Positions 41,635-49,971 are shown, numbered from the stretch's first letter. The stretch: DNA of 64,000 nucleotides from Longimicrobiales bacterium (GCA_035461765.1 DATHUY010000153.1:1-64000); one strand, 5' to 3'. The notes: a model not told the origin generated them from the letters alone. A program made the numbers and translations.

Positions 41635-42828
41635 CTACTGGGTCGCTCGATCCGGTGCGGGCATGGACGTATAGAAGTCCGCGTGGAACCGGTGCAGGTA
41701 CGTGTCGAGCAGCTGCTCCACGCGCGCGGCCTCCGGCGCCGCGACGACGAGCCCTGCGTGGTGCCGCATGCGCAGCCGCCAGACGATCTCGGGATCATCA
41801 TATGCCGAGGTGTCGGGCCATTCCTGCCGCGCCAGCGAGATCAGCACGCCGGCATGCGCGCGGCCGAACTGCGGCGGCGTGTAGGATGTATTGCGGGCCA
41901 GTGCCAGCTCGAGACGTGCCCATTCCCGCCACAGGTCGACGCCTGCCGATGCGTGCACCATGTCGGCGATGTGCGCGCCTCCCACTCGTGCTGCGATCTC
42001 GAGGAAGTAGTAGACACCCGTGTCCGCCGCGCGGATGAACTCAGCGTGGACCGCACCATTGCGCAGGCCGACCGCACTGACCAGCCGAGTGGTCTGCTCA
42101 CGCAGTGCGGCCTCCTCCTCCCCGCCGCGCTGGACGGTGCGGCTGCAGAATACGCCGCCCGCATGCATCACGTCGAAGGGCGGCTGCGCGTAGCGGTGGA
42201 CCTCCATGATCTTCATGGCGCCGTCGGCGACAATGCCGTCGACGTGGTAGACGTTGCCGGGTATGTACCGCTCGAGCAGGTGGTGAGACTGCCTGTCGCC
42301 GAGCGTTTCGAGCAACGGCCACAGCTCGGACGGCTCGTGCACCTTGCGGATGCCGATGGCGGATGCCTGCGAGCGCGGCTTGAGCACCCACGGCCCGTCG
42401 GTAGACTCCATGAACGCGCTGACCACATCGTGATTCAGCATACCTGTGAACTCCGGCACGGCCAGCCCGGCGTCCCGTGTGAGCTCGCGCATCGTCAGCT
42501 TGTCACGTACCGCGCGCGTCGCGGTGACGCCGAGGCCGGGCACGCGCAGGTGCTCGCGCAGCGTTGCGGCCAGCTCCATGTCGAACTCATCGAGGGCGAC
42601 GATCCGCGAGAAGCGCTCCGTGCGGGCGAGATAGCTGACGGCATTGATGACGTGCTCGACATTGTCGAGCGTCGGCAGCAGGTACAGCTCCGCCAGCATG
42701 TCGCGCGGCCAGTCCGCATCGCGCAGCTTCTCGACCGTGATGAGGATCGTGCGCGCGCCGTTCTCGGCACATTCGCGCAGGAACTCGTGGCCCTTGCTGT
42801 AGCTGCTGAGGCAGAGGATCGTCTCCAT
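41635..42828 (-). CDS. ATP-grasp enzyme of the carbamoyl-phosphate-synthase-like type
   Basis: A 397-residue ATP-grasp protein of the third kind in this locus. The ATP-binding segments are WVLKPRSQASAIGIRKVHEP (about residues 134-153) and HHLLERYIPGNVYHVDGIVADGAM (about 174-197); the metal site is YYFLEIAARVGGAHIADMVH (about 278-297). The N-terminal domain opens METILCLSSYSKGHEFLREC as in the preATP-grasp folds of peptide ligases. The start ATG 42828 is preferred to the upstream open frame. It is transcribed with the Fes-like esterase (20-nt gap), convergent to the other operon. The reaction would be ATP-dependent carboxylate-amine ligation. Confidence 0.9.
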   Translation of the reverse strand: METILCLSSYSKGHEFLRECAENGARTILITVEKLRDADWPRDMLAELYLLPTLDNVEHVINAVSYLARTERFSRIVALDEFDMELAATLREHLRVPGLGVTATRAVRDKLTMRELTRDAGLAVPEFTGMLNHDVVSAFMESTDGPWVLKPRSQASAIGIRKVHEPSELWPLLETLGDRQSHHLLERYIPGNVYHVDGIVADGAMKIMEVHRYAQPPFDVMHAGGVFCSRTVQRGGEEEAALREQTTRLVSAVGLRNGAVHAEFIRAADTGVYYFLEIAARVGGAHIADMVHASAGVDLWREWARLELALARNTSYTPPQFGRAHAGVLISLARQEWPDTSAYDDPEIVWRLRMRHHAGLVVAAPEAARVEQLLDTYLHRFHADFYTSMPAPDRATQ

Positions 42829-42941
42829 CCCCGAAGCATGACACGCCGCTCGACATCGCCGCAAGGACTCCGTCAGCGAGCTGAACGGTGTCCCTGCCCA
42901 ACCGGCGGACCTCGACTGGCAGCGGTAGAGATCCCGAAGGA

Positions 42942-45671
42942 TCAGTCCGCAGCGAGGGTTTGGACCGGATCCACCCGCGCCGCCGATCGCGCGGGCAGAA
43001 CGCACGCGGCGGCGCACACGAGCATGAGCAGCAGCGCGATCGCGCCGGTCACCAGCGGCGCTGGGGCACCCGCCCCCGGGATCAGTGCGCCCAGCGCGCG
43101 TGTCACGCCGGCCGTCGCCAGTGCTCCGATCAGGACGCCCGCCGCTGCAACGGCGACGCCCTGGACCACGACGAATCGCAGTATTCCGCCTCGGGTAGCG
43201 CCGAGTGCGAGCCTGATGCCCATCTCACGCCGGCGCTGTGCGACGGAATACGCCATCACCCCGTATACGCCTGCGAGTGCGAGCAGCAGGCCGAGTGCCG
43301 CGAACGCCGTCATCGACAGTACCGCGAACCGTTCGTTCGACAGCACGTCGTCGCTGCGCTGCTGCATCGAGCGCACGTCGTGCACGGCGAGGCTTCCATC
43401 AGCCGCGACTGCGCTCCTCAGCGCGGGCACGAGCGTGAGCGGGTCACCGGCTGCGCGCGCCGTGACGATGGCACGGGGCCACGTGAACTGCAGGTAGGAC
43501 GTGTAGAAGTCCGGTTCGATCGGGTCACGTGGATTGCCATAGACTACGTCGCCGACCACACCGACGATCTCGGTCAGGGAATCCGGCGATGCGAAGCCGC
43601 CGCCACTGCCGAAACGAACCCGTTTCCCGATCGGGTCCTCTCCGGGCCAGAACGTGCGCGCGGCAGTCTCGTTGATCACTGCGACGCGCGGCCGACCCTC
43701 GCGATCGTCAGCGGTCAGGCCGCGACCGCGCAGAAGCGGAATGCCGAACGTGCGGAAATGGTCCGGCGCCACGTAGTGCCGGCCGACCACGGGCGCATCG
43801 GGCGGTGACGTGGCATCGAGGTAGAGCGGCGTCGATGAGCAGCCCATGTACGGGGTGCAGAAGCTCAGCGTCGCAGCCGTGACGCCAGGCACCGCCTGTA
43901 CCCGCTCGAGCATCCGTTCCAGCATCGGCGCGCCGATCGCATGCGCGGTGGCAAAGTCCATGTCCACGTGGTCGCCGGCGACGCTCAGCGTGATCAGCTC
44001 TTCCGCCGTGTAGCCGGGATCCACCGCACGCAATCGCTCGAGCTCACGCAGCAGGAGCGCCGCCCCGACGACCAGCACGAGCGCACTGGCGACCTGCGCG
44101 ACCGCTGCAACGGACAGTGCGGTCGGTCGGCGCAACGTGCCGACCCCCATGGTGCTGCCACGCGCGCCGATCTTGAGCGTGGCGCTCAGCGCACCGCGCG
44201 TCGCGCGCAGCGCCGGCAGCAGCGCGGCCGCCAGACCGGCGCCCATTGCGATGACGGCTGTGAACGCCGCAACGCGCCAGTCGAGCGTCGGCGCATCGAA
44301 CGACGTCATGTCCGCGAACCATGGACCGGGCCCCGCAAGTCTATCTGCGGCCACGGCGGCGAGCGTTCGGATCAGCTGAGCGGCAAGCGCCACTCCGAGC
44401 ACTGCGCCGAGCGTACCGATCGCTGCGCCTTCCGTCATTATCTGCCGGATCAGACGACGTCGCCCCGCGCCGAGTGCGGTACGAAGCGCGAGCTCACGGG
44501 ACCGCTCCACTGCCCTCGCCAGGAACAGCGCAGTCAGGTTCACCGCGGCGATCAGCAGCACGAGCGACACAGCGCCCGCAAGCACGACACGCGCGCGCAC
44601 CGCCTCCGGGCTCCGCCGCGCTGCATCGAGCGGCACGACGTCCGCACTCCATGCTCCCGCCTCGGCGCCACGGGCAGCCGCTGCGGCATTCGCTCCCGCC
44701 ACAGCAACCTCGGCGCGCGCCTGCTCGATCGTGACGCCACCCGCGAGGCGCGCGATCACCGAATGGAAGTGCTGCGACGATGTGAGCTGCCCGGCGTAGC
44801 TGACGGTCGGCGCCATCGCCTGCGGAATCCACAGCGCCGCCTCACCCGTCATGCCGCGGAAGCCGGGCGGCGCCACGCCGACCACCTCCAGGGGAACGCC
44901 GTTCACGCGCACAGTCCGTCCAATGACTGCAGCGTCGGATCCGAAATGCTGCTGCCACTCCGCATGCGCGAGGATGGCCACCGGGCGCGCGCCCGGCACC
45001 GCATCCTCCTCCGGCAGGAACGTACGACCGCGGATCGGCACAACGCGCAGCGTCTCGAGATACCCTGCCGACACGTGCTCGATGGACGTGCGCAATGCGC
45101 CGCCCTCGACGCGCAGGTTAACTGTAGCTGCGGCGTATGACGCGATGTCACTGAATGCGCCGACGGCCGCCTGCAGCGCGTCATATTCCGGATACGACCA
45201 CCGCAGCGCCCGGGGCGCACGATCGTCTTCGGCAATGGCCTGCTGCAGCACGACCAGGCGGTCAGGATCCTCGAACGGCAGCGGTCGCAGCAGCGTCGCA
45301 TTCACCAGGCTGAACACTGCCGCATTCGAGCCCACGCCCAGCGCCAGTGTCAGTACGGCGATCACGGTGAACATCGGACGCCGCGCCAGTGAGCGCGCTG
45401 CGAAGTGCAGATCCGAGCGCAGCTCATCGTACAGCCGCAGACCGCGAGCCTGGCGGCTCTCTTCCCTGAACCGGTCCGCGCTGCCAAACTCCAGCCGTGC
45501 CCTGCGTGCCGCCGCGACCGGCGACAAGCCGGACTGTATCAGGTGATCCGTTCGGAGCGCGATGTGGGCGCTGAACTCGTCCTCGAGATCCGAGTCCAGG
45601 CGCGCATGACCCCGATCGGGCGATCCGCGCAGCCCCCGGAGCAGCGAACGAGCGCGTGACAGCAGGCTCAT
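42942..45671 (-). CDS. ADOP-type FtsX/MacB permease (first copy)
   Basis: A 909-residue permease with two MacB-periplasmic-core/FtsX units fused in one chain, the acidobacterial duplicated orphan permease type. The N-terminal helical prefix (about residues 1-85) reads EDEFSAHIALRTDHLIQSGLSPVAAARRARLEFG. Then the first transmembrane helix FTVIAVLTLALGVGSNAAVFSLVN, first FtsX block (LVLLIAAVNLTALFLARAVERSRELALRTALG) and, after the second core, the second block (GLLLALAGVYGVMAYSVAQRRREMGIRLALG). No ATP-binding partner gene adjoins it. It follows PadR1 with 1 nt between stop and ATG, so the regulator is co-transcribed and probably controls it. The substrate is unknown. Confidence 0.92.
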   Translation of the reverse strand: MSLLSRARSLLRGLRGSPDRGHARLDSDLEDEFSAHIALRTDHLIQSGLSPVAAARRARLEFGSADRFREESRQARGLRLYDELRSDLHFAARSLARRPMFTVIAVLTLALGVGSNAAVFSLVNATLLRPLPFEDPDRLVVLQQAIAEDDRAPRALRWSYPEYDALQAAVGAFSDIASYAAATVNLRVEGGALRTSIEHVSAGYLETLRVVPIRGRTFLPEEDAVPGARPVAILAHAEWQQHFGSDAAVIGRTVRVNGVPLEVVGVAPPGFRGMTGEAALWIPQAMAPTVSYAGQLTSSQHFHSVIARLAGGVTIEQARAEVAVAGANAAAAARGAEAGAWSADVVPLDAARRSPEAVRARVVLAGAVSLVLLIAAVNLTALFLARAVERSRELALRTALGAGRRRLIRQIMTEGAAIGTLGAVLGVALAAQLIRTLAAVAADRLAGPGPWFADMTSFDAPTLDWRVAAFTAVIAMGAGLAAALLPALRATRGALSATLKIGARGSTMGVGTLRRPTALSVAAVAQVASALVLVVGAALLLRELERLRAVDPGYTAEELITLSVAGDHVDMDFATAHAIGAPMLERMLERVQAVPGVTAATLSFCTPYMGCSSTPLYLDATSPPDAPVVGRHYVAPDHFRTFGIPLLRGRGLTADDREGRPRVAVINETAARTFWPGEDPIGKRVRFGSGGGFASPDSLTEIVGVVGDVVYGNPRDPIEPDFYTSYLQFTWPRAIVTARAAGDPLTLVPALRSAVAADGSLAVHDVRSMQQRSDDVLSNERFAVLSMTAFAALGLLLALAGVYGVMAYSVAQRRREMGIRLALGATRGGILRFVVVQGVAVAAAGVLIGALATAGVTRALGALIPGAGAPAPLVTGAIALLLMLVCAAACVLPARSAARVDPVQTLAAD

Positions 45672-45672
45672 C

Positions 45673-46014
45673 TCAGCCCTCCTGCGGCGCCGCGCTGAGA
45701 GCCAGCGCGATCGCGTCCGAGAGCGCCGTCCAGCTCGAGACCTCCGCGCCCAGGCGCCGCCGGCCCGCCGCCGTCAGCTTGTAGTACTTCGCTCGGCGGT
45801 TGTTCTCCGACACACCCCACTCCGTCTGGAGCATGCCCTGATGCTCCAAGCGATGCAGCGCAGGGTACAGCGCCCCCTGCTGCACCTGGAGTGCACCGCC
45901 GGTGATCTGCTCGATGCGCAGCAGCACGCCGTACCCGTGCAGCTGCCCGAGCGATACTGCCTTGAGCACGAGCATGTCGAGTGTGCCGGGCAGCAGCTCT
46001 GCCAGTTTCCCCAT
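45673..46014 (-). CDS. PadR-family regulator (PadR1)
   Basis: A 113-residue winged-helix repressor of the PadR type: LPGTLDMLVLKAVSLGQLHGYGVLLRIEQITGGALQVQQGALYPALHRLEHQG, where the glycine-rich loop and the 'QGALYPALHRLE' recognition helix are the family signature, and the wing NRRAKYYKLTAAGRRRLG. The C-terminal helix is short. It starts at 46014 next to GAGGAGAG and ends 1 nt before the ADOP gene. Family knowledge: PadR proteins sense phenolics or drugs and often repress their own operon. Its promoter region has four TCTCCT half-sites (46019-46072). Confidence 0.94.
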   Translation of the reverse strand: MGKLAELLPGTLDMLVLKAVSLGQLHGYGVLLRIEQITGGALQVQQGALYPALHRLEHQGMLQTEWGVSENNRRAKYYKLTAAGRRRLGAEVSSWTALSDAIALALSAAPQEG

Positions 46015-46018
46015 GCGC

Positions 46019-46072
46019 TCTCCTCAGTTGGTGAGGAGAAGATGCGCCGGGTCTCCTAAGCTGTCAAGGAGA
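46019..46072 (-). promoter_or_regulatory. PadR1 promoter bracketed by two inverted repeats
   Basis: On the minus strand TTGACA (46067-46062), 17-bp spacer, CATCTT (46044-46039). Inverted repeat 46019-46039 is TCTCCTCA/TGAGGAGA with a 5-nt loop and covers the Shine-Dalgarno region. Inverted repeat 46052-46072 is TCTCCT/AGGAGA and encloses the -35. The shared half-site TCTCCT occurs four times, consistent with autoregulation by PadR1. Confidence 0.5.
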
Positions 46073-46129
46073 GCGCTCAGCCGGCCGTTGGGGGAACGGC
46101 AAGGTCTTTAGTCAGGGATCGGCCGTAAA

Positions 46130-46157
46130 CCTTACTCACCCGACGCTGTGAATAAGG
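46130..46157. promoter_or_regulatory. 28-bp near-palindrome upstream of PadR1
   Basis: CCTTACTCAC and GTGAATAAGG are inverted copies with one mismatch around an 8-nt spacer, 116 nt upstream of the PadR1 start, in a 195-nt gap. Role unknown; possibly a distal operator. Confidence 0.4.
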
Positions 46158-46209
46158 GATCCTGTCCCCGGCGCCCGACCTCCGCCGGCTAGTTCGATGA
46201 TCGGCCCGG

Positions 46210-46530
46210 TCACGCCGGCAGCACCACCCTGAACGTACTCCCGCGCCCCGGCTCGCTCTCCGCTTCGACGCTGCCGCCGTGCTGCTCCACGATCAGCCGT
46301 GCGATCGCGAGGCCGAGCCCGCTGCCGTCCGCGCCGCGCGCTGCATCGCCGCGATAGAAGCGGTCGAACACGCGGGGCAGCTCCTCCGGCTGGATCCCGC
46401 GCCCCGTATCCGCGACGGTGACCTCCACGCCGCCGTCCTCCAGCACACGCGCGCGAATGATCACTTCACCGCGATCCGTGAACCGCACGGCGTTCGCGAC
46501 CAGGTTGACGAAGACCGGGTGAACGTTCAT
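46210..46530 (-). pseudogene. Histidine-kinase fragment (HATPase domain only)
   Basis: A 106-codon frame holding only a C-terminal HATPase domain: FVNLVANAVRFTDRG (N box), VADTGRGI (G1 box), FDRFYRGDAA (F box), SGLGLAIARLI (G2 box) and GSTFRVVLPA at the end. A functional sensor kinase needs a sensor, transmembrane and dimerisation/His-phosphorylation region (about 300 residues more), all missing: ATG 46530 lies 4 codons before the N box. Its ATG overlaps the stop (TAATG) of the response-regulator remnant, as in an intact pair. A deletion after the fourth codon is the simplest explanation. Non-functional. Confidence 0.8.
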
Positions 46531-46787
46531 TACGTCGCCGCTTCCGTGTCGTGCAGGATGTAGCCGAACCCGCGGACGGTGCCGATCAGCTTCCGTTCCG
46601 GATCGATCTTGTTGCGCCGCGAATTTGATGAACACGTCGACGACGTTAGTTCCCGCACGAAACGGATCCCCCAGACGTTCTCCATGACCATCGTGCGGGA
46701 GAGCGAGCGGCCGGCGTTGCGCATGAGGTACTCCAGCAGCGCGAACTCGCGCGGCGTCAGGGAGACCGGTGTGCCCCTTGCGCGCAA
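46530..46787 (-). pseudogene. OmpR-type response-regulator remnant
   Basis: An 85-codon frame with only a C-terminal winged-helix output domain, starting VSLTPREFALLEYLMRNAGRSLSR and continuing MVMENVWG, then RRNKIDPERKLIGTVRGFGYIL. The receiver domain is gone. Between residues about 41 and 50, where the recognition helix should be, the frame reads LTSSTCSSNS, while another frame there reads TNVVDVFIKF, the expected sequence; two compensating frameshifts have replaced the DNA-contact helix. The 5' end stops at the repeat of copy B. With the kinase fragment it represents a destroyed two-component system. Confidence 0.8.
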
Positions 46788-46806
46788 CGCGGCTGGCGCG
46801 CATTAT
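46778..46806 (+). promoter_or_regulatory. PadR2 promoter inside repeat copy B
   Basis: TTGCGC (46778-46783), a 17-bp spacer and CATTAT (46801-46806). The palindrome (46804-46824) overlaps the -10 region, so a protein bound to it would repress this promoter. Confidence 0.5.
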
Positions 46807-46855
46807 TCCGACATTGTCGAAATAGCTGGGCTGAGCCGCGCGGCGCTGCCCGTGA
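46785..46855. repeat. Copy B of the 72-bp repeat with a 21-bp palindrome
   Basis: About 86% identical to 35372-35443. It contains a near-perfect palindrome at 46804-46824 (one mismatch; centre CGACATTGTCG). It spans from the truncated response regulator to the leader of PadR2, 22 nt before its GTG start. Confidence 0.75.
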
Positions 46856-46876
46856 CTACCCGCTGGGGGATAGAAC

Positions 46877-47179
46877 GTGAGCCTCGGTGAACTGCAGCAC
46901 CTGGTGATGCTGGCCGTCGTCCGACTTCGCGACGACGCGTATGGCGCCGCGATCCGCGACGAGCTGCGTCGCGTGGCGGGACGTTCCGTTTCCGTGCAGA
47001 CGGTGTGGGTCACGCTGGTGCGGCTGGAGGAGCAGGGGCTGACGGGGTCGGACGATGTGGCGGCGCCGGAAGGCGGCCGGCCGCGGCGCGTGTTCCGGCT
47101 GACCCCGGCGGGGTGGCGGGCGCTGGAGGAGGCGCGCGTGTCCATGGCTCGGATGTGGGAGGGAGTGGTGCGACCGTGA
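46877..47179 (+). CDS. PadR-family regulator (PadR2)
   Basis: A 100-residue PadR-type winged-helix repressor: LGELQHLVMLAVVRLRDDAYGAAIRDELRRVAGRSVSVQTVWVTLVRLEEQG, where the QTVWVTLVRLE recognition helix replaces the usual QGALYPALHRLE, and the wing GRPRRVFRLTPAGWRAL. The start is GTG 46877 with TGGGGGA upstream. Its stop overlaps the GTG of the ADOP gene (GTGA), so the two are coupled. The palindromic operator in its promoter is different from the TCTCCT sites of PadR1, so the two PadR proteins are likely to be insulated from each other. Confidence 0.92.
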   Translation: MSLGELQHLVMLAVVRLRDDAYGAAIRDELRRVAGRSVSVQTVWVTLVRLEEQGLTGSDDVAAPEGGRPRRVFRLTPAGWRALEEARVSMARMWEGVVRP

Positions 47180-49971
47180 CGCGGGCGCACGACGCGCCGC
47201 CCGCGGCCCGCGCCGTCTTCCGGCGACTCCTGCCGGGCGCGCGCGGACGTGAGGTGTTGCGGGACCTGGACCGCGAGTATGCGGCTGTTCGTGAGCGTCG
47301 TTCGCGCGCAGGAGCCGACGTCTGGTACGTCGCCCAGCTCCTGCGTCCCGACACGTGGCGTCTGGCGTTCGCGCTGCGTCGGCTCGCGCGCGCTGCTGCG
47401 TCGGCGGGAACGCTGCCCGCGGCCCGCGGCGACGTGCGCGGCTTCCGCAGTGACGGCGGTCGCGCGTGGCTGAGCGGCCTCTCCCTCGATCTGCGGCTCG
47501 CGTGGCGGATGCTGCTGAAGTCGCCGGGCCTGACGGTTGTCGGTGTGCTCGGCATCGCGATCGGCACCGCGCTCGGCGTCGGCGCGTTCGTGGTGCTGAC
47601 GGGCCTCGTTTACCCGAAACTGCCGTTGGACGAGGGCGAGCGCGTCGTCGCACTCACGATGCTGGACGCCGAGTCGGGCAGTGCGGAGAGGCAACTGGTG
47701 CACGAGTTCGTGACGTGGCGCGAAGAGCTGCGATCGGTCGAGCACGTTGCCGCGGCGACGATGGGTATGCGCGGTCTGGTCACTGGCGACGCGCCGGCGA
47801 TGGGTGTGCGTGCGGCGGAGATGACGGCGTCGGCGTTCCGGGTCGCGCGCGTGCAGCCGCTGATCGGGCGGTACCTTCTGCCGGAGGACGAGCACGAAGC
47901 CGCGCCGCGTGTGGTGGTGATCGGCTACGAGCTGTGGCAGTCGCGCTTCGAGGGGGACCCCGCGGTGGTTGGCCGCACCGTGCTGGTCGGCGGCGTGCCG
48001 CACGACGTGGTCGGCGTGATGCCGCCGGGCTTCGCGATGCCGCGGGAGCAGGAGTTGTGGACGCCGTTGCGTGTCGACCCCGGTCAGTACGCGCGCGGCG
48101 CGGGTCCGATCCTGTACGTGTTCGGTCGGCTGGCGCCGGGCGTCACGCGCGAACGGGCGCAGGCCGAGCTGACGGTGCTGGGCCGGCGCGCCGCCGCTGC
48201 GTTCCCGGAGACGGACGCGCACCTGCGCCCGCTCGTCCTGCCGTACACGTACCCCCTCGACGGCATCGAAGACAGGGGGGATCTGTGGAACGCGGCGATG
48301 ATGCAGCTCATACTTAGCCTGCTGCTGATCGCGATCGCCGTGAACGTGGCCGTGCTCGTGTACGCGCGCACGGCGATGCGGCGGAGCGAGATTGCGGTAC
48401 GCGTTGCGCTCGGCGCGAGCCGTCGCCGCATCATCACGCAACTCTTCATCGAGGCGCTCGCCCTGTCGTCCGTCGGTGCGGCGCTCGGGCTGGCTATCGC
48501 CCACACTGCGCTCGAGCAGTTCGGGGCCCTGACGGCGGCCCGGGGCGAGTCCGCTTTCTGGGTCGACTACGGTCTGCAGCCGCGCTCGGTGCTGTTCGCG
48601 GCGGCGCTCGCCGTACTGAGCGCATGCATCGTCGGCGTCGTGCCGGCTCTCAAGGCGACGGGGCGACGCGTGCAGTCGGACCTGCGCGGTCTCAGCGGCG
48701 CGACTGCCCGGCTCGGCCGCGGCTGGACCGCGCTCATCGTCGTGCAGGTCGGCGTTGCCGTCACCGTCCTGCCGCCCGCGCTGAGCCAGGGCTACCGCGA
48801 CATCCGCACGGCCGACGTGCGGCCGACGTTCGCGGCGCACGAATTCCTCACCGCGGATCTCGCAGTTGCGACGCCACTGGACCCCGGCATGGACGGTGTC
48901 GCACATCGCGCAGCTGCCGCTGCCCGCCTGGCTCTACGTCTCTCGGAACTCGAGCGACGTCTCGAGGCCGAGCCCGCCCTCGCTGGCGTCACATTCGAGG
49001 GCGACGCGGTGTCCGGCGGTGCGCGCGTCGAGCTCGAGAACGCGTCCGGCGGTGCCGTGTTCGCCACGCCCGACGCGCAGCTCACCGGCGTCGCACCCGA
49101 CTACTTCGAGGTGCTCGACGTCCCCCTCATGGCCGGCCGCGGCCTGACGACTGTCGATGCTGGCGCCGATGCGGGCACGATCGCTGGGGAAACGGCGCGC
49201 GCGCCGGGCGTCGGCGTGGTCGTGAACGAGGCGTTCGTGCGCCAGCTGCTCGACGGCGGCAACGCACTCGGCCGGCGGCTGCGCTTCGTGCCGCCCCCGG
49301 AGAGCGGCGCCTGGAGCGATGAGCACGTGGCGGCAGAGGCAGGCCCGTGGCACGAGGTCGTCGGCGTCGTACCGAACCTCCACGCGAGCTCGTTCGACAG
49401 TACGTACGCGACGCCCTCGGTCTACTACGCCGTGACGCCGGAGCTCCAGACCGCGACTCTGCTGGTCCGCGTTCGCGGCGACGATGTCGACGCCTTCGCA
49501 CCGCGGCTGCGGGAGATCGCCAGCACGCTCGATCCCGATCTGCGCATCGATCGCGTCGCGAACTTGGCACGGCTGCCCAACACACGCTTCCTCGCCATGG
49601 TCGCCATCCTGCTGCAGCTCATCTTCGGCATCGTCGTACTGCTCTCCGCCGCCGGCGTGCACGCGCTCATGTCGGTCACCGTAACACGACGACGGCGTGA
49701 GATCGGTGTGCGTGCCGCGCTCGGTGCGCAACCGCATCGCCTGCTCATGAGCGTCTTCTCGCGGGCCGGCGCGCAGCTCGCGTTCGGAGCGCTGGTGGGC
49801 GCGGCCCTCGCCGCCGCGCTGCTCCAGGGCAGCGGGCTCGGCCTGATCCGGAACGCGGGGTTCGTGGGTCTCGTCGTCGGCGTGATGATGCTGGCCGGCC
49901 TGATCGCTGCGACGGGTCCCGCGCTGCGCGGGCTGCGCATCCATCCCATGGAGGCGCTCCGGGACGAGTGA
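47176..49971 (+). CDS. ADOP-type FtsX/MacB permease (second copy)
   Basis: A 931-residue duplicated permease like the first but with a different N-terminal prefix (FRRLLPGARGREVLRDLDREYAAVRERRSRAGADVWYVAQLL). The first MacB-core/FtsX unit begins GLSLDLRLAWRMLLKSPGLTVVGVLGIAIGTALGVGAFVV; the inner FtsX block reads LLLIAIAVNVAVLVYARTAMRRSEIAVRVALGASRRR; the C-terminal block has FGIVVLLSAAGVHALMSVTVTRRRREIGVRAALGAQP and ends HPMEALRDE. Large periplasmic cores lie between. The start is GTG 47176, overlapping the PadR2 stop. No ABC ATPase adjoins it. Substrate unknown; the pair with the first ADOP is back to back with an inverted orientation. Confidence 0.92.
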   Translation: MTRAHDAPPAARAVFRRLLPGARGREVLRDLDREYAAVRERRSRAGADVWYVAQLLRPDTWRLAFALRRLARAAASAGTLPAARGDVRGFRSDGGRAWLSGLSLDLRLAWRMLLKSPGLTVVGVLGIAIGTALGVGAFVVLTGLVYPKLPLDEGERVVALTMLDAESGSAERQLVHEFVTWREELRSVEHVAAATMGMRGLVTGDAPAMGVRAAEMTASAFRVARVQPLIGRYLLPEDEHEAAPRVVVIGYELWQSRFEGDPAVVGRTVLVGGVPHDVVGVMPPGFAMPREQELWTPLRVDPGQYARGAGPILYVFGRLAPGVTRERAQAELTVLGRRAAAAFPETDAHLRPLVLPYTYPLDGIEDRGDLWNAAMMQLILSLLLIAIAVNVAVLVYARTAMRRSEIAVRVALGASRRRIITQLFIEALALSSVGAALGLAIAHTALEQFGALTAARGESAFWVDYGLQPRSVLFAAALAVLSACIVGVVPALKATGRRVQSDLRGLSGATARLGRGWTALIVVQVGVAVTVLPPALSQGYRDIRTADVRPTFAAHEFLTADLAVATPLDPGMDGVAHRAAAAARLALRLSELERRLEAEPALAGVTFEGDAVSGGARVELENASGGAVFATPDAQLTGVAPDYFEVLDVPLMAGRGLTTVDAGADAGTIAGETARAPGVGVVVNEAFVRQLLDGGNALGRRLRFVPPPESGAWSDEHVAAEAGPWHEVVGVVPNLHASSFDSTYATPSVYYAVTPELQTATLLVRVRGDDVDAFAPRLREIASTLDPDLRIDRVANLARLPNTRFLAMVAILLQLIFGIVVLLSAAGVHALMSVTVTRRRREIGVRAALGAQPHRLLMSVFSRAGAQLAFGALVGAALAAALLQGSGLGLIRNAGFVGLVVGVMMLAGLIAATGPALRGLRIHPMEALRDE

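Noticed and set aside
41575-43497. A 640-codon plus-strand open frame
   Set aside because: Antisense to the CPS-like ATP-grasp and the first ADOP genes; high-GC frames often stay open on the opposite strand.
46210-48906. An 898-codon minus-strand open frame covering the kinase fragment and the second ADOP
   Set aside because: It is in the antisense of the ADOP gene for most of its length. Only its last 106 codons (HATPase) are meaningful.
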